Below are positions 42,335 to 51,307 of a stretch of 64,000 bases of DNA, piece after piece. Position numbers and translations under genes: made by a program. The notes under the pieces were generated by a model. The model was given only the letters and a program-made list of their open reading frames with translations. It was not told the origin of the DNA and ran no database searches. The stretch comes from Pacificitalea sp040119125. GTDB taxonomy: Bacteria > Pseudomonadota > Alphaproteobacteria > Rhodobacterales > Rhodobacteraceae. Position 1 is the stretch's first letter. Every line of letters starts with the position of its first letter. Location of the stretch: positions 186,001-250,000 of the forward strand of contig JBEDTR010000005.1 in NCBI GenBank assembly GCA_040119125.1. Direction: 5' to 3'.

Positions 42335-42693
42335 GCCGCGCGCCGAGGCGCAAAGCCCCACGATCTCAGCCCAGCGGGAGCCTGCCCGCAGGAAGGCGCA
42401 GCTGCGCCTGATCTGCGTTTTAGGGCAAAGGCCGCCTCCCCGAGACCCAAATCAGCGAGCGGCCTGAAAGCGTCGACCCACAAGGGCGGACAGCCGCGCG
42501 CCCACGCGGCATTCAGCATTGTCCGAGAGCCGCCGCGCGTCGCCCAACGCAAGCGACCATTTCAAACCCACCACAACCGCCGCAACATCCCCCCAATCCG
42601 TATTCCCGCTCCGAAACGATTGATTTTCCCGCTCCAATCCCTAGTTTCAAAGGCATAACAACAAAAATTCCAGCAGTCCGAGACGTAATTCCC
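42335..42693. other. Intergenic spacer after trmB
   Basis: No gene is visible. The only structure noted is a perfect 16-base palindrome AGGCGCAGCTGCGCCT (42394-42409), which can form a cruciform or hairpin downstream of trmB. The last 100 nt, before the NUDIX gene, are relatively A/T- and C-rich and presumably contain its promoter. Confidence 0.5.
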
Positions 42694-43221
42694 ATGCCCC
42701 CGTCCCTTCAAAAAGCCTGGACCGAACTGGTCCTGCCACTCCTTCGCCGCCCGGAGCGGATGCAGGTCAGCGCCCTGTGTCACCGCCACGATGCCGATGG
42801 CCGAACCGAAATCCTGCTCATCACCTCCCGTGGGACCGGGCGCTGGATCTTGCCGAAAGGCTGGCCCATTGACGGGCTGTCGAGCCCGCAGGCCGCCCAT
42901 ATGGAAGCTTGGGAAGAAGCCGGCGTGGCCGAGGGTGCAATCGGTCAAAAACCCTTGGGCGATTTTGGCTATTCCAAGGAGTTGGGCGACGGGCCGCCCG
43001 TGCCCTGTCGCGCCTATGTCTACCCGATCCGGGTGCTGCGCATGGACGATAACTACCCCGAGGCTGCGGAGCGTGACAGCATCTGGGTCACCCCCGCCGA
43101 GGCCGCGACCATGGTGGCGGAGCCGGAACTGCGGGCGATCCTTTCCGATCCCGACCTGATGCCCAAGGCCACGGCGCAGGAGGGCATGATCCTGCGCGCG
43201 CGCCCGCTCGACGAGGCCTGA
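42694..43221 (+). CDS. NUDIX-family hydrolase, paralogue of the 33968-34423 gene
   Basis: A 175-residue NUDIX protein. Shared segments with the other copy are SALCxR, ILLITSRGTGRWILPKGWPID and MEAWEEAGV. The Nudix box keeps the EAWEE metal-binding glutamates, but the first consensus Glu is Leu and the Arg before Glu is Met. The likely substrates are nucleoside- or inositol-linked diphosphates. ATG 42694 has no strong ribosome site; GAG lies at about 13 nt. Upstream is a 359-nt spacer. Confidence 0.85.
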   Translation: MPPSLQKAWTELVLPLLRRPERMQVSALCHRHDADGRTEILLITSRGTGRWILPKGWPIDGLSSPQAAHMEAWEEAGVAEGAIGQKPLGDFGYSKELGDGPPVPCRAYVYPIRVLRMDDNYPEAAERDSIWVTPAEAATMVAEPELRAILSDPDLMPKATAQEGMILRARPLDEA

Positions 43222-43325
43222 CCCCCCGCGCGCGGTGATCATTCGCGCACTGGGAACCCGGCCAGATCGTCCTTATCTGTGTCGGACCACACCACACGGC
43301 ACCGAATTTGAGGATACGCAGCAAC

Positions 43326-44750
43326 ATGGTTCTGGGACGGATTGCAGACGGGGTCAGCCGGGGGGTCGAAACCGTCAGCGGCTCGGTATCCGAGGCCCTG
43401 TTCGAGCCCGTCATCCGACTCGGGGTGACCGGGCTGTCACGGGCGGGCAAGACCGTGTTCATCACCTCCCTCGTGGCCAATCTGATGGATCGCGGGCGCA
43501 TGCCCGGCTTCCACGCCGCCGCGTCCGGCGCGATCCGTAGCGCCTATCTGCGCCCGCAACCCGACGACACCATTCCCCGCTTCGACTACGAAGGCCACCT
43601 TGCCGCCATGACCGGCCCCACGCCGCATTGGCCCGAAAGCACGCGCGCAATTTCCGAACTGCGCCTGTCGCTGAAAGTGCAGCCGCAGGGGCTGATGGGC
43701 GCGGTGTCGGGGCCGCGCACCGTGCATCTCGACATTGTGGATTATCCCGGCGAATGGCTGCTCGATCTGGGGTTGATGGATCTGAGCTTCGCCGATTGGT
43801 CGGCGCAGGTGCTTGACCGCATCGCCACCCGTCCGCAAGCCGCCGGATTCCGCGCTCTGCTGTCGGAAACCGACCCCGCCCTGCCGTTGGATGAGCCGAC
43901 CGCGAAACGCCTCGCGGACAGCTTCGCCGCCTATCTGCAAACCGCGCGCAAGGCCGGGTTTTCCGATTGCGGGCCGGGACGGTTCCTGTTGCCCGGCGAT
44001 CTGGCGGGCTCGCCCGTGCTGACCTTCGCGCCGCTGCCACCCCCTGCGGGCGGCGACTGGCCGCGCGGCAGTCTGGGCCGCGAATGCGCCCGCCGGTTCG
44101 AGGCCTATAAATCCCGCGTCGTCAAACCCTTCTTCCGCGATCATTTCTCGCGCATTGACCGGCAGGTGGTGCTGGTCGATCTGCTGGGCGCGATCCATTC
44201 CGGCCCGCAAGCGGTCGAGGATCTGCGCCGCGCGATGACCGATATCCTTGGCGCGTTCCGGCCCGGTCGCAATGCGTGGCTGTCGCGGCTGCTGCTGGGC
44301 ACCCGCGTGGACCGCATCCTGTTCGCCGCGACCAAGGCCGACCACCTGCATCACAGCCAACACGCCCGCCTGACCGAAATCATGACGGCGCTGGTGCGCG
44401 ACGCCCGCGACCGCGCCGATTTCGCAGGCGCGAAAACGCTCGCGCTGTCGCTCGCCTCGCTGCGCGCCACGGTCGAAGAAACGCGCCAGCACGAGGGCCG
44501 CGATTTGCCGATGGTCCGGGGCCGGGTGATGCCCACCGGCGCACAGGCCGCGCTCTGGCCCGGTGAGCTGCCCGAAGATCCCGCCCGCCTGCTGGTCCCC
44601 GCCCGCGACGGCGCGGAACGCTGGCTCGACGGCGATTACCGCATCATGAATTTCGCCCCCGCTGCGCAAAGCCTGCGCCCCGGCGATGGCCCGCCGCATA
44701 TCCGACTGGACCGGGCGGCCGATTTCCTGCTCGGAAACCGCCTGCCATGA
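43326..44750 (+). CDS. YcjX/DUF463 family P-loop protein
   Basis: A 474-residue YcjX-family putative GTPase/ATPase. Walker A is GLSRAGKT at 36-43, and the segment LDIVDYPGEWLLDL looks like the G3/Walker-B region. It starts a tightly coupled cassette: YcjX, GNAT (four-base overlap) and a YcjF-like membrane protein (GTGA overlap). In gamma-proteobacteria ycjX-ycjF is stress-induced, so these act together here too. ATG 43326 follows GAGGAT at about 11 nt; an in-frame TTG lies at 43308. Confidence 0.88.
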   Translation: MVLGRIADGVSRGVETVSGSVSEALFEPVIRLGVTGLSRAGKTVFITSLVANLMDRGRMPGFHAAASGAIRSAYLRPQPDDTIPRFDYEGHLAAMTGPTPHWPESTRAISELRLSLKVQPQGLMGAVSGPRTVHLDIVDYPGEWLLDLGLMDLSFADWSAQVLDRIATRPQAAGFRALLSETDPALPLDEPTAKRLADSFAAYLQTARKAGFSDCGPGRFLLPGDLAGSPVLTFAPLPPPAGGDWPRGSLGRECARRFEAYKSRVVKPFFRDHFSRIDRQVVLVDLLGAIHSGPQAVEDLRRAMTDILGAFRPGRNAWLSRLLLGTRVDRILFAATKADHLHHSQHARLTEIMTALVRDARDRADFAGAKTLALSLASLRATVEETRQHEGRDLPMVRGRVMPTGAQAALWPGELPEDPARLLVPARDGAERWLDGDYRIMNFAPAAQSLRPGDGPPHIRLDRAADFLLGNRLP

Positions 44751-45229
44751 CCGAACACGCAGCCCCCCTGCCCCCGCGCCTGCGCCCGGCCCGCGCCGAT
44801 GATGCGCCGCGTCTGGCCCAGATCGTCGCCAGCGCCGCCGCGGAACAGCCGGCAAAACCCGCCTTCGGCGCCGATACCCCGCACCCGGCCGACGCGCTGC
44901 TGACCCGCATCCTGACCGAACTGGAGGTCGATGTGGCGATCCCCGCCGACAGCCCCGCGCCGGACCGCGCCGATGCTTTCGTCGTCCGTGACGGCGCGCA
45001 TCTGGAGGCGCTCTACGTCGCGCCGGAGGCCCGAGGACAGGGCTTGGGCAGCGCGCTGCTGTCGCGGCTGAAGGCCCAACACCCGCGATTGACCCTATGG
45101 GTGCTGGAGGCCAACGCCGCCGCGCGCCGCTTCTACACTCGCCATGGCTTCTACGAAGAAGTCCATCACGCCGCGCCGGATGCGCCCGGTCTGAGCGATA
45201 TTCACATGGTCTGGGAGGCCCGCAAGTGA
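44747..45229 (+). CDS. GNAT-family N-acetyltransferase
   Basis: A 160-residue acyl-CoA-dependent transferase. The acetyl-CoA loop is LYVAPEARGQGLGSALLSRL, and the beta7-region LEANAAARRFYTRHGFYEE is typical. It overlaps ycjX by four bases (ATGA). Being set between YcjX and its YcjF-like partner, it may modify one of them or a small molecule; the substrate is unknown. Confidence 0.85.
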   Translation: MTEHAAPLPPRLRPARADDAPRLAQIVASAAAEQPAKPAFGADTPHPADALLTRILTELEVDVAIPADSPAPDRADAFVVRDGAHLEALYVAPEARGQGLGSALLSRLKAQHPRLTLWVLEANAAARRFYTRHGFYEEVHHAAPDAPGLSDIHMVWEARK

Positions 45230-46257
45230 ACCCCGATCACCCCAGCGACCCGCCCCGCCCCCAACCGGTCTACATCGCCATTGACGATGATCCGGCGGGC
45301 GCAGACCCGACCCCAGCCACCGCGCCGCCCATTGCCGATGATGGCACTCCGCCGGGCCGCGCCATGCAGACCATAGCCGTGCTCGCCGCGCGCCGCCGCT
45401 CGCGCATCGGGGGGTTTTTCTGGTCCGCGCTCGGCGCGCTGATCGTGTTTTTGCTGTCGGTCGCGGCGTGGGATTTCGTCACCAGCTTGCTTGACCGCTC
45501 GCCGGTGCTGGGTCTGATCGCCAGCGTGCTGGTCGGCGCAGTGCTGCTCGGGCTGCTGCTGATTGCGGCACGGGAACTGGCCGCCTTTGCCCGGCTGTCT
45601 CGGCTCGACCACCTGCAAAAACAGGCCGTAGAAGTGCTGACCGCCGCCGACCTCTCCGGCGCGCGCAAGCTGGGTGACCGGCTGCTGACCCTCTATGCCG
45701 GGCGGCCCGACCTGGCCCTTGCCCGGCAGCGCTACAGCGACCGGCAAGGCGATGTGTTCGACGCCGACGCGGCACTGCGGCTGGCCGAAGACACGCTGCT
45801 GGCCCCCATCGACGCCGCCGCCCGGGCCGAGGTCGAAGCCGCCGCACGGCAGGTCGCCACGGTGACCGCCGTCGTGCCGCTGGCGCTGGCCGATGTGGTA
45901 GTCGCGCTGACCTCGAACCTGCGGATGATCCGGCGCATTGCCGAACTCTACGGTGGCCGCGCGGGCACGCTGGGCAGCTGGCGCCTGACCCGCACGGTGT
46001 TCACCCATCTCGTCGCCACCGGCGCGGTCGCGGTGGGCGATGACCTGATCCATTCGGTCGCGGGCGGCGGGCTGCTGTCGCGTCTGTCTCGCCGCTTTGG
46101 CGAGGGCGTCGTGAACGGCGCGCTCACCGCCCGCGTTGGCGTCGCCGCGATGGAGGTCTGCCGCCCCCTGCCCTTCGGCCCCGGTCGCCGGCCCTCGGTC
46201 ACCGGCATGGTGCAGCGCGCGCTCACCGGGCTGTTCTCCCGCCCTGATCGGGGATAA
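45226..46257 (+). CDS. YcjF-like membrane protein (TIGR01620/DUF697 type)
   Basis: A 343-residue inner-membrane protein. A Pro/Asp-rich cytoplasmic N-terminus of about 60 residues is followed by two close transmembrane helices (FFWSALGALIVFLLSVAAW and VLGLIASVLVGAVLLGLLLI). A helical domain then carries the DUF697-type segment VVPLALADVVVALTSNLRMIRR. The start is GTG 45226: its GTGA overlaps the GNAT stop and GGGAGG lies seven bases upstream. Frames opening earlier are inside the GNAT gene. Confidence 0.88.
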   Translation: MNPDHPSDPPRPQPVYIAIDDDPAGADPTPATAPPIADDGTPPGRAMQTIAVLAARRRSRIGGFFWSALGALIVFLLSVAAWDFVTSLLDRSPVLGLIASVLVGAVLLGLLLIAARELAAFARLSRLDHLQKQAVEVLTAADLSGARKLGDRLLTLYAGRPDLALARQRYSDRQGDVFDADAALRLAEDTLLAPIDAAARAEVEAAARQVATVTAVVPLALADVVVALTSNLRMIRRIAELYGGRAGTLGSWRLTRTVFTHLVATGAVAVGDDLIHSVAGGGLLSRLSRRFGEGVVNGALTARVGVAAMEVCRPLPFGPGRRPSVTGMVQRALTGLFSRPDRG

Positions 46258-46322
46258 GCGGCACGCCCAGATGCCCACCTGACCGCGCCCGCCCTGATGG
46301 CACAGAAATATCGAGGATCACC

Positions 46323-46994
46323 ATGACGCCCGAAACCATCATTCCGCTCTTCACCGGCGCCGACGGCTCCTACCTCTTTGCGCGCTGGGAAAGACCTATC
46401 GTGCCGGTGGCCTTCGGGCTGGCCGAAGAAACCCTGCCGACCCTGAAAGGCGCGATTGAGGCCGTCGTGACGCTGGCCGGACATCAGATGGCGGAAACCG
46501 ATCCCGAACTGGGCGCGAACCTGATGGTGTTTTTCATCCGCGACTGGTCGGAACTGACCGACACCCCCAATCTCGACCGGCTGATCCCTGACCTGCCCGA
46601 TCTGGTCGCGCGGCTGTCTGAGCAAAACGCCACGCAATACCGCTTTTTCCGGTTCGAGCCGCACGGCCCGATCCGCGCCTGTTTCAGCTTTGTGCGGATG
46701 GATGCGGCGCTGGCAAAAATGCCCGCCGGGGCGCTGTGTCTGCAACAGGCGGTGCAGGCGATGCTGCTCTGGTCCGACCGCGCCTTTGCCGATCGCGCGC
46801 CGCTGGCCCGCACACCCGAAGACCACCTAGTGCTGCATCCCGACATCGCCGCGATCATCGCCGCGGCCTATGACCGGATGATGCCGCCGGTCGCGACAGA
46901 CAGCGCCCATGCCTTCCGGCTGGCCGCCCGCGTCACCCAACACCCCGAAGCCACGCCAGACGCGCCGATCAGCCCGCCAGAACAAGACGTCTGA
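46323..46994 (+). CDS. Conserved hypothetical protein
   Basis: A 223-residue soluble protein that I do not recognise. It has no signal peptide, membrane helix or clear nucleotide-binding motif. Hydrophobic beta-rich stretches (YLFARWERPIVPVAFGL, FFRFEPHGPIRACFSF) alternate with helices, ending in a Pro-rich tail. GAGGAT precedes ATG 46323. It follows the YcjX-GNAT-YcjF cassette on the same strand by 65 nt and could be co-transcribed. Confidence 0.7.
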   Translation: MTPETIIPLFTGADGSYLFARWERPIVPVAFGLAEETLPTLKGAIEAVVTLAGHQMAETDPELGANLMVFFIRDWSELTDTPNLDRLIPDLPDLVARLSEQNATQYRFFRFEPHGPIRACFSFVRMDAALAKMPAGALCLQQAVQAMLLWSDRAFADRAPLARTPEDHLVLHPDIAAIIAAAYDRMMPPVATDSAHAFRLAARVTQHPEATPDAPISPPEQDV

Positions 46995-47020
46995 CCGGAC
47001 ACCGGAGGTTTCAATATGGC

Positions 47021-47053
47021 AAAAATATCCCCGCCGGAGGCATCCCTCCGGCG
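47021..47053 (-). terminator. Terminator-like hairpin after rimO
   Basis: A perfect nine-base-pair stem (CGCCGGAGG / CCTCCGGCG, four-base loop) lies 17 nt beyond the rimO stop. On the minus strand it is followed by GGGATATTTTT. It is also between convergent genes and may stop transcription from both sides. Confidence 0.65.
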
Positions 47054-47070
47054 CAGCCCGCGCTGAGCGC

Positions 47071-48450
47071 TCAGACGATGCGCCCCCACAGATCGTATTC
47101 GCTGGCCTCATCCACCTCGACCATCAGGCGCTGACCGGGACGCAGCCCCTCAAAGCCCTCATCGATGAACAGATTGCCGTCGATCTCTGGCGCATCGGCC
47201 ATGGTGCGGCAGGTCGCGGCCTCGGCATCGACCTCATCGACGATGACCTCTTGCCGGGAGCCGACCTTGGCGGCGAGCTTGGCCTCGGAAATCGCCTGCG
47301 CCTTGGCCATGAAACGATCCCAGCGGTCCTGCTTGACCTCGGGCGCAACGTGATCGGGCAGATCGTTGGACCGCGCACCGGCGACGTTCTCATACTGAAA
47401 ACACCCGACCCGATCCAGCTGCGCCTCGTCCAGCCAGTCCAGAAGCACCTGAAATTCGTCCTCCGTCTCGCCGGGATAGCCGACGATGAAGGTCGAGCGC
47501 AGGGTGATTTCCGGGCAGGCCCGGCGCCAAGCGGCGATCTCATCCAGCGTGCGCGCGGCGGCCGCAGGGCGCGCCATACGCTTTAGCACACCCGGATCGG
47601 CATGCTGGAACGGGATATCCAGATAAGGCAGCACCAGCCCCTCGGCCATCAGCGGGATCAGATCGCGCACATGCGGATAGGGATAGACGTAATGCAGCCG
47701 CACCCACGCGCCCAAGCCCCCCAGTTCGCGCGCCAGATCGGTGATATGGGCACGGACCTCGCGGTCCTTCCACGGGCTGGTCGCATGTTTGCGATCCACC
47801 CCATAGGCCGATGTATCCTGCGATATCACCAGCAATTCCTGCACGCCCGCCTCGACCAGCTTTTCGGCCTCGCGCAGCACCGCATGGGCGGGGCGGCTGG
47901 CCAGACGGCCGCGCATATCGGGAATGATGCAGAACTTGCACTTGTGGTTACAGCCCTCGGAAATCTTCAGATAGCTGTAATGGCGCGGCGTCAGCGTCAC
48001 GCCTGTCGCGGGCATCAGATCAATGAACGGATCGGGCGACGGCGGCACTGCGGCATGCACTGCGTCGAGCACCTGTTCGTATTGCTGCGGGCCCGTGACG
48101 GCCAGAACTTTGGGATGCGCGCCGGTAATATATTCCGGCTCCGCCCCCAGACAGCCCGTGACGATCACCCGGCCGTTTTCGTTCAGCGCCTCGCCGATGG
48201 CCTGCAGGCTTTCGGCCTTGGCGCTATCCAGAAACCCGCAGGTGTTCACGATCACCGCATCGGCCCCTTGATAATCGGGAGACACGCCATAGCCTTCGGC
48301 GCGCAGCCGCGTCAGGATGCGTTCGCTGTCGACCAGCGCCTTGGGACAGCCAAGCGACACCATCCCGATCGAGGGCTGGCCCTGACGGCGATCGGCGTCA
48401 AAGCGGGGCTGGGCGATATCGGGGCGCAGATTGGGGGGGTTCTGGGACAT
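47071..48450 (-). CDS. rimO: Ribosomal protein S12 methylthiotransferase RimO
   Basis: A radical-SAM enzyme that methylthiolates an aspartate of ribosomal protein S12. It is 459 residues. N-terminal UPF0004 cluster cysteines are C35, C71 and C100; the radical-SAM cluster CxxxCxxC is C167, C171, C174 (GCNHKCKFC). A C-terminal TRAM domain ends the protein. ATG 48450 gives the family N-terminus; the frame stays open far upstream but that part is antisense to gcrA. Divergent from gcrA. Confidence 0.95.
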   Translation of the reverse strand: MSQNPPNLRPDIAQPRFDADRRQGQPSIGMVSLGCPKALVDSERILTRLRAEGYGVSPDYQGADAVIVNTCGFLDSAKAESLQAIGEALNENGRVIVTGCLGAEPEYITGAHPKVLAVTGPQQYEQVLDAVHAAVPPSPDPFIDLMPATGVTLTPRHYSYLKISEGCNHKCKFCIIPDMRGRLASRPAHAVLREAEKLVEAGVQELLVISQDTSAYGVDRKHATSPWKDREVRAHITDLARELGGLGAWVRLHYVYPYPHVRDLIPLMAEGLVLPYLDIPFQHADPGVLKRMARPAAAARTLDEIAAWRRACPEITLRSTFIVGYPGETEDEFQVLLDWLDEAQLDRVGCFQYENVAGARSNDLPDHVAPEVKQDRWDRFMAKAQAISEAKLAAKVGSRQEVIVDEVDAEAATCRTMADAPEIDGNLFIDEGFEGLRPGQRLMVEVDEASEYDLWGRIV

Positions 48451-48669
48451 GCGCGCCGCTTTACACCAGCCGCGCGCCTCCCGCCAGATGAGTCGCAGCG
48501 ACGTGAAGCCGGGGGCCTGCGCGGCAGCAGAAAGCCATAACAATTCTCCCTGCCCACCCGGCACCGCTTGTAGTTGCCCGGCGGGATGCTTAAAATAGAC
48601 CCTCAACTGAGATGAACGGAACGGCACCCCCCGTCGCGGGGCGGTGCCATATGTTGCTGGGAGCCGACG

Positions 48670-49284
48670 ATGTCCTGGACAGACGAACGCGTCGAGACGC
48701 TGAAGAAGATGTGGAGCGACGGGCAGAGCGCCAGCCAGATCGCCAAGGAACTGGGCGGCGTGACCCGCAATGCCGTGATCGGCAAGGTCCATCGCCTTGG
48801 GCTGTCGAACCGCACCGGCGGCACAGCCGCCGCCGCGCCAAGCGCACGCCCCGAGCCCGCCGCCACGCCGGAGCCCGCAGCCGCCCCGGCGGCAGAAGCG
48901 CCGCGCCCGAGCGCTGCGCCAAAACCCGAAAAACCGGCCCGGCCCGCCGCGCCGCGGCCTGAGCCTGCAACCATGTCCGCCAACCCGCCGCCCAGCCCGG
49001 CGCGCAAGGCGATCATCCCTGCCGGTCAGCCGCTGCCGCCGCAGCCCTCTGCCAATGAAATCTCGCCCGAGGCGCTGGCCTCCGTGCGCGAGGTCGAGAA
49101 GAAAGCCCGCCGTCTGGGCCTGATGGAGCTGACCGAACGGACCTGCAAATGGCCGATCGGTGATCCCGCGACTGATGATTTCTGGTTCTGCGGCCTCGGC
49201 GTGCAGCCCGGTAAACCCTATTGCGAGGCGCATGTGGGCGTGGCGTTCCAGCCGATGAGCTCGCGCCGCGACCGTCGCCGCTAA
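48670..49284 (+). CDS. gcrA: GcrA-family cell cycle regulator
   Basis: A 204-residue alphaproteobacterial regulator that works with RNA polymerase sigma-70 at promoters, often those carrying CcrM-methylated GANTC sites. The N-terminal helix-turn-helix-like DNA-binding region is MSWTDERVETLKKMW ... RNAVIGKVHRLGL (residues 1-44). A Pro/Ala-rich linker (about 45-130) and the C-terminal sigma-interacting block RTCKWPIGDPATDDFWFCG ... YCEAHVG follow. GGGAG precedes ATG 48670. Confidence 0.94.
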   Translation: MSWTDERVETLKKMWSDGQSASQIAKELGGVTRNAVIGKVHRLGLSNRTGGTAAAAPSARPEPAATPEPAAAPAAEAPRPSAAPKPEKPARPAAPRPEPATMSANPPPSPARKAIIPAGQPLPPQPSANEISPEALASVREVEKKARRLGLMELTERTCKWPIGDPATDDFWFCGLGVQPGKPYCEAHVGVAFQPMSSRRDRRR

Positions 49285-49331
49285 TCGCATCGAAGGCTTT
49301 CGCCCTCAACGATAGTCATTGCAGATAGATC

Positions 49332-49366
49332 AAAGCCCGGCCGCACCACTGCGGACCGGGCTTTTT
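49332..49366 (+). terminator. Rho-independent terminator of gcrA
   Basis: A long stem (AAGCCCGGCCGC with GCGG-A-CCGGGCTT, one bulged base, six-base loop) is followed by TTTTT on the plus strand. It ends 82 nt after gcrA and just before the convergent TRIC-type gene. Three A residues at its 5' edge allow weak action in the other direction. Confidence 0.8.
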
Positions 49367-49383
49367 GCTGCGCGGGTCGTGTC

Positions 49384-50001
49384 TCAGCTTCCCGGAGCCT
49401 TGGGCGCGCGCCAGCCGCGCCAGACGCTGATCACCCGCAACGCAAAGGTCAGCCCGACACCCAGCAACGCCACCGGCGCAGGCGGCAGGCCCAGCCACGC
49501 GCCAGACGCCACGACGACCGCACCGGCCAATGCCGCCAATGCGTAGATGTCTTCGCGCAGCACGCGCGGCACTTCGGTCACCAACAAATCGCGCAACGCG
49601 CCGCCACCCACTGCCGTTAACACGCCCAGCAGCACGGCGGGCAGAGGGGCCACCCCCATCGTCAGGGCTTTCTGACAGCCGCTCACGGCGAACAGGCCCA
49701 GACCCGCGGCGTCGAAAACCATGACCGGCTTTGCCAGACGCTCGATCCCGCGATGAAATACAAACGCGCAAAGCCCGGCGGCCAGCGCCGCCAGCAGATA
49801 ACGCGCATCGCGCAGGGCCGCCGGGGGCGTGTCCCCCAGCGCCACGTCCCGCAGCACCCCGCCCGCCAGCGCGGCAGCAAGCGACAGCACCATCACGCCG
49901 AACAGGTCCAGCTCCCGCCGCACTGCCAGCATGCCGCCGGAAATGCCAAACACGAATGTGCCCAGCAGATCGAACCACAATTGCGATGTGATCAGCTCCA
50001 T
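49384..50001 (-). CDS. TRIC-type cation channel family membrane protein (YadS/UPF0126)
   Basis: A 205-residue, seven-helix protein made of two homologous halves, each with a Gly-rich hinge: AGGVLRDVALG in the first and GGGALRDLLVTEVP in the second. These are diagnostic of the bacterial TRIC/UPF0126 family, homotrimeric monovalent cation channels. Convergent with gcrA; upstream of it is trpF, 51 nt away. Confidence 0.88.
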   Translation of the reverse strand: MELITSQLWFDLLGTFVFGISGGMLAVRRELDLFGVMVLSLAAALAGGVLRDVALGDTPPAALRDARYLLAALAAGLCAFVFHRGIERLAKPVMVFDAAGLGLFAVSGCQKALTMGVAPLPAVLLGVLTAVGGGALRDLLVTEVPRVLREDIYALAALAGAVVVASGAWLGLPPAPVALLGVGLTFALRVISVWRGWRAPKAPGS

Positions 50002-50052
50002 GGCGCGCGCTCTCGTTTCGTCATGTCCTGAAATACTCCCGGCGGAGCGTCT

Positions 50053-50760
50053 CTACCGCAGCACAGGCACATCGGTGCGGGCCGCCGTGACGAACGCCGC
50101 CACCCGCGCAGGGTCTTTCTCCCCCGGTGCGCTTTCGACGCCGGAGGACACATCGACCTGCACCGCGCCGGTGCGCCGCACGGCCTCGCCTATATTCTCA
50201 GGCGTCAGCCCTCCGGCCAGCATCCACGGCACCTGCCAGTTGCGCCCGGCGATCAACCGCCAATCAAACGCCAAGCCATTGCCGCCCGGCAGATCCGCGC
50301 CACGGGGCGGTTTGGCGTCGATCAACAATTGGTCGGCCACAGCGGCATAGGTGTCGAGGGCGGCCAGATCATCGGCATCCGCGATCCCCACGGCTTTCAT
50401 CACCGGCAGACCGTAGCGGGCGCGAACCTCCGCCACACGTTCCGGGGTTTCGCCGCCATGAAGTTGCAGCATATCCAGCGGCACCTGCGCCGTGATCGCA
50501 TCCAGCAGCGCGTCATCGGCATTCACCGTCAACGCCACCTTGGCCAGCCCCAAGGGCGCGGACAGGGCCAGATCACGCGCGTGATCGAGGCTGACATTGC
50601 GCGGACTTTTGGGAAAGAAGACAAACCCGCCATATACCGCGCCGGCCTCAGCGGCGGCGGTCACATGTTCGGGCCGGGTCAGGCCGCAGATCTTCACCCG
50701 CACACCGCCGGAACGGCTCGCCGCGCGGGCGGTGGAGGGGGGCACAAATTTCACAGGCAT
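50053..50760 (-). CDS. trpF: Phosphoribosylanthranilate isomerase
   Basis: Isomerises N-(5-phosphoribosyl)anthranilate in tryptophan synthesis. It is a 235-residue TIM barrel. The catalytic Cys lies in VKICGLTRPEH (C25) and the catalytic Asp region is VDVSSGVES near the C-terminus. LAGGLTPENIG is the phosphate loop. ATG 50760 gives an N-terminal extension of about 18 residues relative to typical TrpF; GTG codons at V19/V21 are alternatives. Part of the ihfB-lapA-trpF group. Confidence 0.93.
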   Translation of the reverse strand: MPVKFVPPSTARAASRSGGVRVKICGLTRPEHVTAAAEAGAVYGGFVFFPKSPRNVSLDHARDLALSAPLGLAKVALTVNADDALLDAITAQVPLDMLQLHGGETPERVAEVRARYGLPVMKAVGIADADDLAALDTYAAVADQLLIDAKPPRGADLPGGNGLAFDWRLIAGRNWQVPWMLAGGLTPENIGEAVRRTGAVQVDVSSGVESAPGEKDPARVAAFVTAARTDVPVLR

Positions 50761-50841
50761 GGCTCAGGCTCCGCGAATGGGGATGCGGCGCGGATAGGGG
50801 CTGTGGGGCGCGGTGTAAAGCACCCGCGCCCGGCGCAGGGT

Positions 50842-51204
50842 TCAGCCCGCGCGGCGTGGCTCGGTGCTTTCCAGCAGGGCGAGCACCTCGTCGCCATCTT
50901 CACGCTCGGTGCGCAAGCGGCCAACTTCGCGCTGAAGCTTCTGCTTCTCGCGCGTCTGGCGCTGCATTTCAGACCGATAGCGATGCTCGCGCGCCCATTC
51001 CCAGACAAAGCCCACCAGCAGGCCCACGGCCACACCGGCCAGCACCACCAAAAACAGGGGCATCGACACAGTAAACGGCATGTTCAGCAATTCAGCGAGA
51101 TCGGCGGGCAGCAGCCGCAGCGTCACCACCTGCCGGTTCGCCAGGGCCACCATCAGCAGGCAGATCGCAATCAGGGCAAGGAAAATGTAACGGATATAAC
51201 GCAT
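50842..51204 (-). CDS. lapA: LapA-domain (DUF1049) membrane protein
   Basis: A 120-residue protein with two transmembrane helices (IRYIFLALIAICLLMVALAN and LFLVVLAGVAVGLLVGFVWE), then a positively charged coiled-coil-like tail. This matches the LapA family, which in E. coli acts with LapB in LPS assembly control. Placement between ihfB and trpF is a conserved alphaproteobacterial arrangement. Confidence 0.88.
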   Translation of the reverse strand: MRYIRYIFLALIAICLLMVALANRQVVTLRLLPADLAELLNMPFTVSMPLFLVVLAGVAVGLLVGFVWEWAREHRYRSEMQRQTREKQKLQREVGRLRTEREDGDEVLALLESTEPRRAG

Positions 51205-51307
51205 GGTGAGGCGGACTTTCGCAACAGGCCAGTGTCAGGTCGGGCCAATATCAAGACGGGCCGGTGTCAGGACAGGGCATTAAGACGGGCGGGCAACAGG
51301 GCTGGGC

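Noticed and set aside
42394..42409. 16-bp perfect palindrome as a terminator of trmB
   Set aside because: It has no loop and no T-tract, and lies 60 nt after the stop; recorded only as a structure within the spacer.
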